Assembly (NCBI GenBank): GCA_964427425.1
Contig: CAYRUD010000012.1
Span: 1 to 64,000, forward strand
Direction of reading: 5' to 3'
Length of the DNA stretch: 64,000 nucleotides
DNA from: CAYRUD01 sp964427425
GTDB taxonomy: Bacteria > Chlamydiota > Chlamydiia > Chlamydiales > FEN-1388
Position 1 is the first letter of the stretch. Each line of letters opens with the position of its first letter. The position numbers were made by a program, and so were the translations under genes. Shown piece after piece: positions 38,001-45,568 of the stretch. The notes beneath the pieces were generated by a model that ran no database searches, had not been told where the DNA came from, and saw only the letters and a list, made by a program, of their open reading frames with translations.

Positions 38001-40997
38001 TCATCTAAAGATTTCTATCCGATCTTCAGCATCCATTTTTCTATACAAAGAAGCCGCATCTTGGATAGATAAAGAATACATCTTATCTTCTTTCATAGTC
38101 GCTGCTTTCTCGAACATGAAAGGGAGAGCTGATTGTGAAGCTTGCATCTCACGATTACTCTGAGAAGAATTCGTTGAGGAACCTATATAAAGGAGTTTTT
38201 CTTCAATAAGTCCTGCTACAGTATACAACTCATGATACTCTTTCACGATCTGCCGGATACTACTCTGCGTACGTTGTGCTCCTGAGAGTGACTTAATGAT
38301 TTCATTTACACGCTGTAAAAGGGGGGAAAACTCATTCTCATTTTTCAGTGAGCCTTCACGCAATAAAGCGTCTATCTCTTGCCCTAAAAGCTTCAGAGTG
38401 CTTGAGCACAAAGCTACTACTTTCTTAGAGTATTGAAAAGCCTGTGGAGAAGCTTTATTTCTTGAGAGGTGCATGTTTTCTGAGAAAGCGCCTGCCTTTA
38501 AACCTCTTACTAAGTCAATTGCGTTATAAAGTGACGATTTTTTTGGCATCGAACGCTCAGCTTCAACCATTTTGAGAGAAGATAACATTCGAAGAAGATC
38601 TTCTGATTTATATTCGGAGGCATTGAAAAGGCTGAGCTTGTTTTGAGCAAATAACTCTAACTGCTTTTGAATTGGCAATTGGCCTGCTATTTCCTGAAAA
38701 GCTTTCAACCAAGAGAGCGCATGCAAGGGAGCTTTCTGAAACCAAAGATTGAAAAGCTGTACACTCAAAGAGCTGAGCGAAGTAGGAGACTCTTCAAAAT
38801 TTAAATACCCAAAAGCCGCTTCTAAAAATTGACTTTGATGTTCGCTACTCGTATTGGAAATCTCTTTTAAGCAAAGCATCAATAAATCCTCATAGGATGA
38901 GTACCTCTCTTCGGGCAATAAGGCATTCTGATCTCTTGGTAAAGCTATGGCCTGAGAAAAGAACTGCCAAGCAAAAATCAAGAAGGAAAAAGACTCGGAA
39001 GAATAATCACGAAAAGGGTCTGTAAAAATCATTTCAAAAAACCTCTTCTCGCCCTCAGAAGCAAGCTGCGCGTTAAAAGAAGAGCCTACTTTTTCAAATA
39101 TACTCTTAAGAATCGCCATCTCAGGCCGTAATGACTCACGACTTCCTCCAAAGCCAACATGTTGTCGAATCTCGGACATACGGGTTATTCGAAGAGCTTC
39201 TTTGAAAATTATCTCAATGACTTTATCCCGATCTATCTCTCTATAGGTCACAGGGCTGAATGAAGTCTCTTCGTTAGGTAATTGGAGGGAAGAAATTCTC
39301 GAGTAAATGGCTGTAAGAAGAAACGCCATGTAACACTCTTCTTTTGCTTTGAGCGTACTCTTTGTCGAGAAAAGCTCGCTGAGCTTCAAGACATAATCCA
39401 CCAATTCATCGAGCCCCCTTTCACGAAACTCATGAGTAAGAACTGGTATTTGCAGCTTCCATCCTTCATGAAGATAAAGGCTATTTGAGAGTTCATTCTT
39501 CATGCGAGCTTCTTCATTTAATCCCTCTGAAAGAAAGGCTGATTGGTACAGGTGAAGATAAGGCCATTCAAAATTCTGAGACCACTTCAGGAGAGCCTCT
39601 TGCTCTTGCACTATGTGATGGAGCATAAAGACAACAGAACTCTCTTTAAGAGCCGTTGGAAGACGGGATATATATTGGATACAAAGAGAAGCTAAAGCTC
39701 TTCTTTCATGGAAAGAGATCTTACTCGAGACAAAAATATCGTTTAGCTGATGTACAAGAAATGACAATGTCTCAGACGATGGGGCCTCTTCACATTGAAG
39801 AGCTTCTTTCATATATGCTATCGACTGGTCGATCTTTCCATGATCAGATAGGAGAGCTTTCGATAACGACAAATATATTCTCTGACGAGCCTCTTGAGAC
39901 GAAGTGATCTGGAGGGCTTGAAGAAGTCTCTTGATTCCATCTTCAAACATATCATCTTCTGAGAGCAAAAGATTTGCTTCATATACTAGACGATTCGCCT
40001 CTTCTTCATACTCTTTTCCTAGAAGATTGCTTGGATTGAAAGAAACTATAAAAAGGAAGAGGACAAAAAGAGACTTCAAACTTGAAATAAGCCCCACATG
40101 TGTTACCCAAAGAGTGGCAGCAAGAAGCGCGATGAATCCTACTAAAACAGTAGATATCCAAATAATTCCTGAAGAGGAAGTAAGGTTCTCTCTCCTTTCA
40201 TCCTTCTTTATAAGCAGATGTAGAGATGTGAGGGCCTCTTTGAGTGAAGCTCCTTCGAGAAATGAGTGCGTTGAGTAAATTATACGAGCATTTTCTACTC
40301 TTCCTGAATTCAGTGGGAGATGACACCAAACAACAGCTGGAGGAAAAAGTTCTCTATCGAGCTTGCTTGGAATAGCCTCATCATGGCTAATAACAATGTA
40401 CAGAGCATCTGAAAACGCTTTTTGAGAAACCCTTGGAGTGATCGCAGATTTTTTATCGGAAACTGGAAGGGCTACACTTGATTGAGCCTCCTCAAGATTT
40501 TCGCCAGCGACCAAAGCAAGAAAAAATGAATCAACTGTCGGAGGCACTAAGAGTGTCAGACTCTTCCTTGATGAAGTCGATTGCTGGAGTATCCATAGTG
40601 ATGATGGAGCTGGAAGAAAGGATTGAGAAAGTGTTGTAATAATATTTTCTCGATCTTTGAGTAACATGGCCTGCTTTTGCTTCTCGCGTAAGCTCTCATT
40701 TTTTTCACAGAAGACAAAAGCTACAGAGGAAGGAGAAAGCTCTTCGTCATTTCCTAGAATAAAGGCTCCTGTGATGAGCAAAAATGAAAGCATACAAGCT
40801 ATACTCAAAGCTCTTCTATGAGAGAGCATAAAATGATCTTTCACCAACTCTTCAGATGGCGAGCGATTCCACAAAAATCGATAAGATCTCCTAACCATAT
40901 TCAAATGGATATTTTGAAATAAAAGCGCGAAAGAAAGAGAAACTCCTATCACAACAATAGAAGAGAATGATGAAGTCTCCGTCCATGTAAAGAGCAT
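38001..40997 (-). CDS. Large BatB-like/TPR membrane protein, degenerate VWA domain
   Basis: A 998-residue protein starting 2 bases after the batA stop, so translation is probably coupled. It has membrane helices at about residues 12-32 and 64-82. A domain (about 90-260) sits where BatB carries its VWA fold, but the metal-site pattern DxSxS is absent: its first strand reads SSVAFVFCEKNES. Further helices lie near 280-325. About 650 residues of helical, TPR-like sequence follow (ANLLLSEDDMFEDGIKRLLQAL onward). The BatB assignment is inferred from position and topology. Confidence 0.7.
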   Translation of the reverse strand: MLFTWTETSSFSSIVVIGVSLSFALLFQNIHLNMVRRSYRFLWNRSPSEELVKDHFMLSHRRALSIACMLSFLLITGAFILGNDEELSPSSVAFVFCEKNESLREKQKQAMLLKDRENIITTLSQSFLPAPSSLWILQQSTSSRKSLTLLVPPTVDSFFLALVAGENLEEAQSSVALPVSDKKSAITPRVSQKAFSDALYIVISHDEAIPSKLDRELFPPAVVWCHLPLNSGRVENARIIYSTHSFLEGASLKEALTSLHLLIKKDERRENLTSSSGIIWISTVLVGFIALLAATLWVTHVGLISSLKSLFVLFLFIVSFNPSNLLGKEYEEEANRLVYEANLLLSEDDMFEDGIKRLLQALQITSSQEARQRIYLSLSKALLSDHGKIDQSIAYMKEALQCEEAPSSETLSFLVHQLNDIFVSSKISFHERRALASLCIQYISRLPTALKESSVVFMLHHIVQEQEALLKWSQNFEWPYLHLYQSAFLSEGLNEEARMKNELSNSLYLHEGWKLQIPVLTHEFRERGLDELVDYVLKLSELFSTKSTLKAKEECYMAFLLTAIYSRISSLQLPNEETSFSPVTYREIDRDKVIEIIFKEALRITRMSEIRQHVGFGGSRESLRPEMAILKSIFEKVGSSFNAQLASEGEKRFFEMIFTDPFRDYSSESFSFLIFAWQFFSQAIALPRDQNALLPEERYSSYEDLLMLCLKEISNTSSEHQSQFLEAAFGYLNFEESPTSLSSLSVQLFNLWFQKAPLHALSWLKAFQEIAGQLPIQKQLELFAQNKLSLFNASEYKSEDLLRMLSSLKMVEAERSMPKKSSLYNAIDLVRGLKAGAFSENMHLSRNKASPQAFQYSKKVVALCSSTLKLLGQEIDALLREGSLKNENEFSPLLQRVNEIIKSLSGAQRTQSSIRQIVKEYHELYTVAGLIEEKLLYIGSSTNSSQSNREMQASQSALPFMFEKAATMKEDKMYSLSIQDAASLYRKMDAEDRIEIFR

Positions 40998-40999
40998 TC

Positions 41000-42133
41000 T
41001 TACTCTCCTTCAGCCCTTATCGAGAGATCTCTTCTTCTCCCGCTTTCTTGTAATATAGCTGCCATCATTCGATGAAAGCTGGCAATACACAAAAAAATTG
41101 ATGCAAATAAGATATATTCTCGACCTTGCACTGAGACAGGCACTGAATATGTTTCTAACACCGGCCCTTTCATAAGAATGTCATCAAGAGTTGGCTCAAG
41201 AGCTGTTTGAAATTGCACTTCACGAAACTCGCCGCCTGTTGCTTGAACTGCTTTTATTATTCGATCTTTTTCATCACTTGATATCCCTCTCAATCCTTGG
41301 CCAATAAAGATATAATCGACAATTATGCCATTTGCCGCAGCAATCTGAAGTGATTGAATGAGGCGAAGTGATCGAAATTGATCCTTCCGATCAAGAGGAT
41401 GAGGCTCTTCTATACCATCGGAAATGAGAATACAACGAGGAGATATCTTGTTTTCCTCTTTCTTTTCGAGTTGCCTTGTCGCAATTAGCTGCGCAGCCGT
41501 TTTATAAAGAGCATACCCCGTGCTTGTACCATTTAATTTTTCATCCTGTATAGGGTGAAGCCGCTTGATAGCATCAAATAGAGCCTCTCGATCATACATA
41601 AGTGGCACGACAGTCATTGCGACTCGAGCAAAAGCATTCACTCCGATAAGATCTCCAGCCCCACCTTGACTATCTCTTTTTTTGATACTCGCTATCAAAG
41701 CGTCTTGAACAACTTTGAGCTTCTTCTCACCATCCCTACTTCCAAAAGCCTCAGCCATAGATCCAGAGCAATCAATAATAAAGAGATTAATCCTGCCAGT
41801 TTTATTAACGGGGACTGAGGGGAATTCTTGGAAAGAAGAGAAGAGACCTCCTTTAAAAGGAGAAAAAGAGGTAAGAGCTGAGACTAAAAAAGCAATTAAA
41901 CATAAAACAGTCATCAGTAGAGATAAAAAAGAGATGCCTCGAGTCGAGCATAAGCGCTGGATACGAAGCATCAAAGAGGGTGTTTTCTGTTTATGTACAG
42001 ACATCCTTTCAAGATGGGGAAACACAATATACGAAGAGCGGATCCACTCCCATCTTTCTATCTCTTTTGCCAAGAGAAAACAGCAGAATGAGACGATCAA
42101 AAAAAGAGCTGTCCATAAAAACCAGGCTGCCAT
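41000..42133 (-). CDS. BatA-like von Willebrand factor A protein
   Basis: A 377-residue membrane protein with two N-terminal helices (about residues 3-22 and 68-92), a VWA domain (about 112-305) and a C-terminal helix (about 335-355), the usual BatA layout. The metal-ion site is complete: DCSGS, a Thr in NGTSTGYAL and the Asp of LISDGIE. BatA proteins work with BatD and MoxR-type ATPases in envelope stress tolerance; no moxR is in this window. It heads the bat-like run, about 100 bases downstream of parB on the same strand. Confidence 0.87.
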   Translation of the reverse strand: MAAWFLWTALFLIVSFCCFLLAKEIERWEWIRSSYIVFPHLERMSVHKQKTPSLMLRIQRLCSTRGISFLSLLMTVLCLIAFLVSALTSFSPFKGGLFSSFQEFPSVPVNKTGRINLFIIDCSGSMAEAFGSRDGEKKLKVVQDALIASIKKRDSQGGAGDLIGVNAFARVAMTVVPLMYDREALFDAIKRLHPIQDEKLNGTSTGYALYKTAAQLIATRQLEKKEENKISPRCILISDGIEEPHPLDRKDQFRSLRLIQSLQIAAANGIIVDYIFIGQGLRGISSDEKDRIIKAVQATGGEFREVQFQTALEPTLDDILMKGPVLETYSVPVSVQGREYILFASIFLCIASFHRMMAAILQESGRRRDLSIRAEGE

Positions 42134-42232
42134 TTCTCTTTATTTATGCGTCCTCTTTTTAAAGAGTTATTCAAGCAACTGGATATCGACAAAGCTCTTT
42201 ATTTTCACTCTATATCGTTAGGATTTGGGAAC

Positions 42233-43108
42233 TCATGGAGAGTCAAGATCGAGCTGCAGTTTCTCGAGTAATGAGTCCAGGTGATCCTGCGATCCATAGT
42301 GAATGATAATTCGCCCGCGTTTCCCAGAAGCCAAAATCTCAACTTTTGAGCCAAGCTGATACTCTAAACGGCGGCAGATTTCTTCAAGGAATATGTCATG
42401 TTGAAGCTCTTTTCCTGCTCCTTTTATGAGAGCTTGTGGAAGAGAAGAGTCATCCTCAATCATGAGCGACTTTACATATTCTTCGCATTTTTTCACTGAC
42501 CATTCCCCTCGAATAATATGGCCAGCAAGCTTCTTCAACGAATGATCATTAGGGCACGACAGCAAAACTTTTGCATGAGCTAAGGGAATCGCGCCTTTGC
42601 GAATACTATCTTGAATACTATGTGGAAGTTTGAGAAGACGAAGATAATTTGAAATAGTTGATCTTTTCTTTCCAACTTTCACAGCGATTTCTTCTTGGGT
42701 CAGCTTTTGCAAGGTCATCAATCGATCGATTGCGAGCGCAGTCTCAATCGGGTTGAGGTCGACTCTTTGAATATTTTCAATAAGAGCTGATTCAGCTTGC
42801 CATTCCTCGTTAATCGCTTCACTACCGTATACATAAGCTGGTATCGACGAATAGCCTAGAAGCTTACATGCTCTGACACGACGCTCTCCTGCGACCAGCT
42901 CAAAATGTACTCCATTATTTTCTTGAACTTCTCGAACCACTGGAGGTTGAAGAAGTCCTACTCTTGCGATCGAATCGGCCAAATCCTGGAGCTCTGACTC
43001 TTGAAATTCTTTCCTTGGCTGATGGGGATTTGCGATAATCGCGTCTAACGATACCATTTGTATTCCTTTTGAAAGGCCAAATGGCGGACTACATGACTTT
43101 TGTGTCAT
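42233..43108 (-). CDS. parB: ParB-family chromosome partition protein
   Basis: A 291-residue protein with the N-terminal nuclease-like ParB domain (IIANPHQPRKEF, then SIARVGLLQPPVVRE and FELVAGERRVRACKLLG). A helix-turn-helix follows (LTQEEIAVKVGKKRSTISNYLRLLKLP), with a C-terminal dimerisation region. AAGGAGC lies 7 bases before the ATG. ParB binds parS and hydrolyses CTP to form a clamp; no parA is adjacent and I did not find a parS consensus in the window. In Chlamydia parB follows the suf genes; here it leads the bat-like genes. Confidence 0.93.
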   Translation of the reverse strand: MTQKSCSPPFGLSKGIQMVSLDAIIANPHQPRKEFQESELQDLADSIARVGLLQPPVVREVQENNGVHFELVAGERRVRACKLLGYSSIPAYVYGSEAINEEWQAESALIENIQRVDLNPIETALAIDRLMTLQKLTQEEIAVKVGKKRSTISNYLRLLKLPHSIQDSIRKGAIPLAHAKVLLSCPNDHSLKKLAGHIIRGEWSVKKCEEYVKSLMIEDDSSLPQALIKGAGKELQHDIFLEEICRRLEYQLGSKVEILASGKRGRIIIHYGSQDHLDSLLEKLQLDLDSP

Positions 43109-43394
43109 AGGGTAAGGCTCCTTAAAATTCGCGCTCCGTTAGAGGGCAGAAGCTAAAAAATCATTTTACAAAAAAGCGAATTGGCTCTTTTTTCTTTTGC
43201 CTCTATTTTTTATTTCCTTTTATTCTTCTTAAGGTTGTATCGAGATTTGCAAAAAATTGCTTTTTTTGTCTTTTCCCAGACACTAAAATCGAATTTTTTT
43301 AGTGCATGTCTTCCCCTCTCTTTAAGAGGTTGATATGCCTAAATCAGCCCCATTATGCACCCATACTTTTTGAGGAGCAACGGTCAAAAGAGAC

Positions 43395-44291
43395 ATGAAT
43401 AGCGAAAATAACTCATCCCCTTCTTTCGATAGAAAAAACACTCAAACAAGCGCAAGGATGGAGACCTCTTCTCATCAGGAAACATTTGAGGAGCTTCTTC
43501 GGCCTTCTCTTATTGATCGTATTTCTCAATGGGAAGGCTGGTTTGTTGTATATGAAAGAAGATACCCCATTCTTATTGCTCTCCTACTCTTTATCGTTCT
43601 TATTGTCAGTGGTGGCGTCTGGATGTCTCGAAATCGGGAACGAGCATCGCTTGCTGCTTTCCAAACGACTGAAATTATGAATGAAATAGAAGAGACAGAC
43701 TATGCTCAGAGGGTTCCACCCATCTCTTCTGATCGAGCCCATTCAAATGACCCTGTCCATAAAGTTGAAACCACAAATACTGAACTTTTAGAGACCGAAG
43801 CTCGTAAGCTTTTTGCGTTAGGCGGCCTCTCAGATGAAGCGCAAGAGAAATCATCCGGACTTCTCCTCTCTGCTGCGACCGCTTTAAAAAATAATTCTGA
43901 TAGCACTGAAAAAGAACTTTTAACTCCTCAGGAAGAGGCTAAACTTCTTAATCTATCAAACAATTATTTTTCGAATGCCCAGCTTAACGCGTATAAGAAG
44001 TTGAATGAGTTAATGGACGCGATCCAGCGCGGACAAGTCGCATCAGATGAGGCAGCAATCGCTGAATTGCAAGGTGAGACAAAGGCTCAAGATCTTGCTA
44101 AATTCATGTTAACACTTGCTTCTCCGATGTTTTCCGCTTCCGAAAAAGTGAAAGCCGCTCGCCTCTTTTTTACGACCTATCCAGAACTTGCGCACCGATT
44201 TGAGGAAATTAGCGGACAAAATAATGAAATTTTCTATTCATTTATAGAAAAAGAGTTTGGACAACAAGTCTTTGAGTCTAGTAAGAACTAG
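43395..44291 (+). CDS. Hypothetical single-pass membrane protein, 298 aa
   Basis: I recognise no family. About 57 cytoplasmic residues (hydrophilic, Ser/Asn-rich) precede one strong membrane helix (about 58-77, ILIALLLFIVLIVSGGVW), followed by a 215-residue soluble part that is largely helical and Ala/Glu-rich. It is divergent from parB. AAAAGAG lies just before the ATG. The topology resembles YfgM-like or TPR-type envelope proteins, but no repeat is convincing. The TATAAT box and structured region follow it by about 100 bases. Confidence 0.75.
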   Translation: MNSENNSSPSFDRKNTQTSARMETSSHQETFEELLRPSLIDRISQWEGWFVVYERRYPILIALLLFIVLIVSGGVWMSRNRERASLAAFQTTEIMNEIEETDYAQRVPPISSDRAHSNDPVHKVETTNTELLETEARKLFALGGLSDEAQEKSSGLLLSAATALKNNSDSTEKELLTPQEEAKLLNLSNNYFSNAQLNAYKKLNELMDAIQRGQVASDEAAIAELQGETKAQDLAKFMLTLASPMFSASEKVKAARLFFTTYPELAHRFEEISGQNNEIFYSFIEKEFGQQVFESSKN

Positions 44292-44389
44292 ATAGAAGTG
44301 TTCGAAGTCATTCATTAGTTAAATAGAGCTTTATCTATTTAAATCTTAATGGATAATTAATGGGCTAAAACGCTTCGTTTAGAATCTTC

Positions 44390-44395
44390 TATAAT
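44390..44395 (+). promoter_or_regulatory. Perfect TATAAT -10 box upstream of structured region
   Basis: A consensus -10 hexamer lies about 15 bases before the first of a long series of hairpins. No good -35 is seen at the usual spacing, so the promoter call is tentative. Confidence 0.45.
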
Positions 44396-44724
44396 CGCTT
44401 ATGATTATACCCTCTCTTCATACTACCCTATGAAAGAGAGGCCTCACAATAGTGAGGGAAGAGGAAAGTGGTAAATAAAGAAATGTAAAAGGCGCTAAAA
44501 AAAGCTCTTTTTCTTTACTTCGCAAAGCGATTTTTAAGTCGTTTGGGAGTATTCCTTAATTCGGCAAGGCAAAGAGAAAAAAGCTTAGCGATCTTAGATT
44601 TCTTGCAAGGCTTGAGTGCCTTATAAGCCGAATGAATAATGAGTGTGAAAAGAGTTTAAAACCTTGCTTGAAAAAGACATTTCTTTTTCCCAAGCAAGCT
44701 TCTCGCATGGTGAGGAGGTGAAAA

Positions 44725-44787
44725 ATGAAACTCCATGCAGCTTTTGCTCTTGTGTACAGAATTCTTTACACACGGAGCGTTAGATAA
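44725..44787 (+). CDS. Possible 20-aa leader peptide
   Basis: ATG follows a near-perfect AGGAGG ribosome site by 6 bases, the best such site in the window, and opens a 20-codon frame (MKLHAAFALV..., ending TRSVR). The ribosome site region 44715-44724 is perfectly complementary to 44811-44820, so it can be hidden in a hairpin. A 22-bp near-perfect palindrome (44751-44772) lies inside the ORF. This is the arrangement of a regulated leader; the peptide has no known relative I can name. Confidence 0.35.
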   Translation: MKLHAAFALVYRILYTRSVR

Positions 44788-44982
44788 AAAAAGAAGATGT
44801 TTTTAAACCCTTTTCACCTCATGAGAACTAAAAACAATGAATATGGACATTTCTATAAGAGAGTAATCTCTTAAGAAATGATGGAAAAACCAAAAAAGAT
44901 AGAGTGCAGAGCCTCTTCCTACTTCTTGAGGTAGAAAGAACTTTGTATCTCATCTCCTACAAGATATGGTAGGGACAAAAGT

Positions 44983-45177
44983 ATGATTACAAGCCGACCC
45001 TGGCTTCTTACCAAAGAGGTAAGAGGAGCTGAGTACGAAGGGACGGGAGCAAGTGCCGCATATGCTGATGGGTTACTCGAGCTTGACGAGCAAGTACAAT
45101 CGTCAGATTCAGTATTTCTCTCAGTAAAAGAGGCACCGATAGCCTGGATTGAAGGTGTTTTAACCATCTCTTTCTAG
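44983..45177 (+). CDS. Possible small protein, 64 aa
   Basis: The open frame has AGGGA 7 bases before its ATG, a clear excess of G-starting codons as in real genes, and ends 29 bases before a strong terminator. The protein is acidic, with no signal or membrane helix (MITSRPWLL at the start, LTISF at the end). I recognise no family. The antisense frame over the same bases is Ser-rich and probably a shadow. It may be the target gene of the structured leader upstream. Confidence 0.4.
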   Translation: MITSRPWLLTKEVRGAEYEGTGASAAYADGLLELDEQVQSSDSVFLSVKEAPIAWIEGVLTISF

Positions 45178-45206
45178 GACCTCTTCAATGTGCTCACGGA
45201 CGTTTA

Positions 45207-45274
45207 CAGAGCATATGAAGTTGTTAAAGACTCATATTCTTTAACTCTTCATAATGCTCTGTTTCTTTTTCTCC
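45207..45274 (+). terminator. Strong intrinsic terminator
   Basis: A stem of over 20 bp (CAGAGCAT-ATGAAG... against ...CTTCATAATGCTCTG, 45207-45261, two small bulges) is followed by tttcttttt. It marks the end of a plus-strand transcript coming from the structured region. Confidence 0.85.
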
Positions 45275-45568
45275 ATTCTATATGCATATAACTTCTTCAT
45301 AAAAAGGCGATGAAAGTACGTATAAAGCCCGGAGTTTCTCCTCGAGATTTACGAAAGAAGTTGAAAAATATGTGCATACAAAAAGAATGAGCTATAAAAA
45401 ATAAGGCAATATCCACTAATAAAATTTCTTCGTTTGAAATGGTAAGATCACTTTTTTTTCGCTCAAATTTCTGAAAACCAGATAGGATACAACACCTTTT
45501 TGAGCTAAATACATTTCGTAGAGAAGAATCATTTAGAAGAATCCTGCTTTTCGTGATACGTGAGGATT

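Larger units (their letters stand above)
44402..45274 (+). ncRNA. Candidate structured transcript of unknown class
   Basis: This stretch has an unusual density of helices and ends at a strong terminator. Pairs seen are 44410-44421 with 44428-44440, CCTCAC/GTGAGG at 44441-44456, an imperfect helix closing about 44493-44590 (CGCTAA.../...TTAGCG), ATTCGGC (44559-44565) with GCCGAAT (44627-44633), CTTGCTTG/CAAGCAAG around 44663-44696, and 44848-44880. The ATTCGGC helix crosses the one before it, implying a pseudoknot or switch. It matches no RNA I know: no tRNA-like T-loop for tmRNA, and none of the conserved RNase P core. It includes two small ORFs listed separately, so it may be a long regulatory leader instead of a stand-alone RNA. 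Confidence 0.4.

Noticed and set aside
42233..43394. parS site near parB
   Set aside because: No sequence close to the TGTTTCACGTGAAACA consensus was found in or around the gene.
44461..44480. GAGGAAAGT as an RNase P RNA core
   Set aside because: Only the first nine bases resemble the conserved block; the following CCGGGC and the 3' partner are absent.
44919..45167. Minus-strand 82-codon ORF, Ser-rich
   Set aside because: It overlaps the better-supported plus-strand ORF, lacks a ribosome site and looks like its shadow.
44402..45274. tmRNA
   Set aside because: No T-loop TTCGA, no tRNA-like ends and no tag reading frame ending in an Ala-Ala-like motif.
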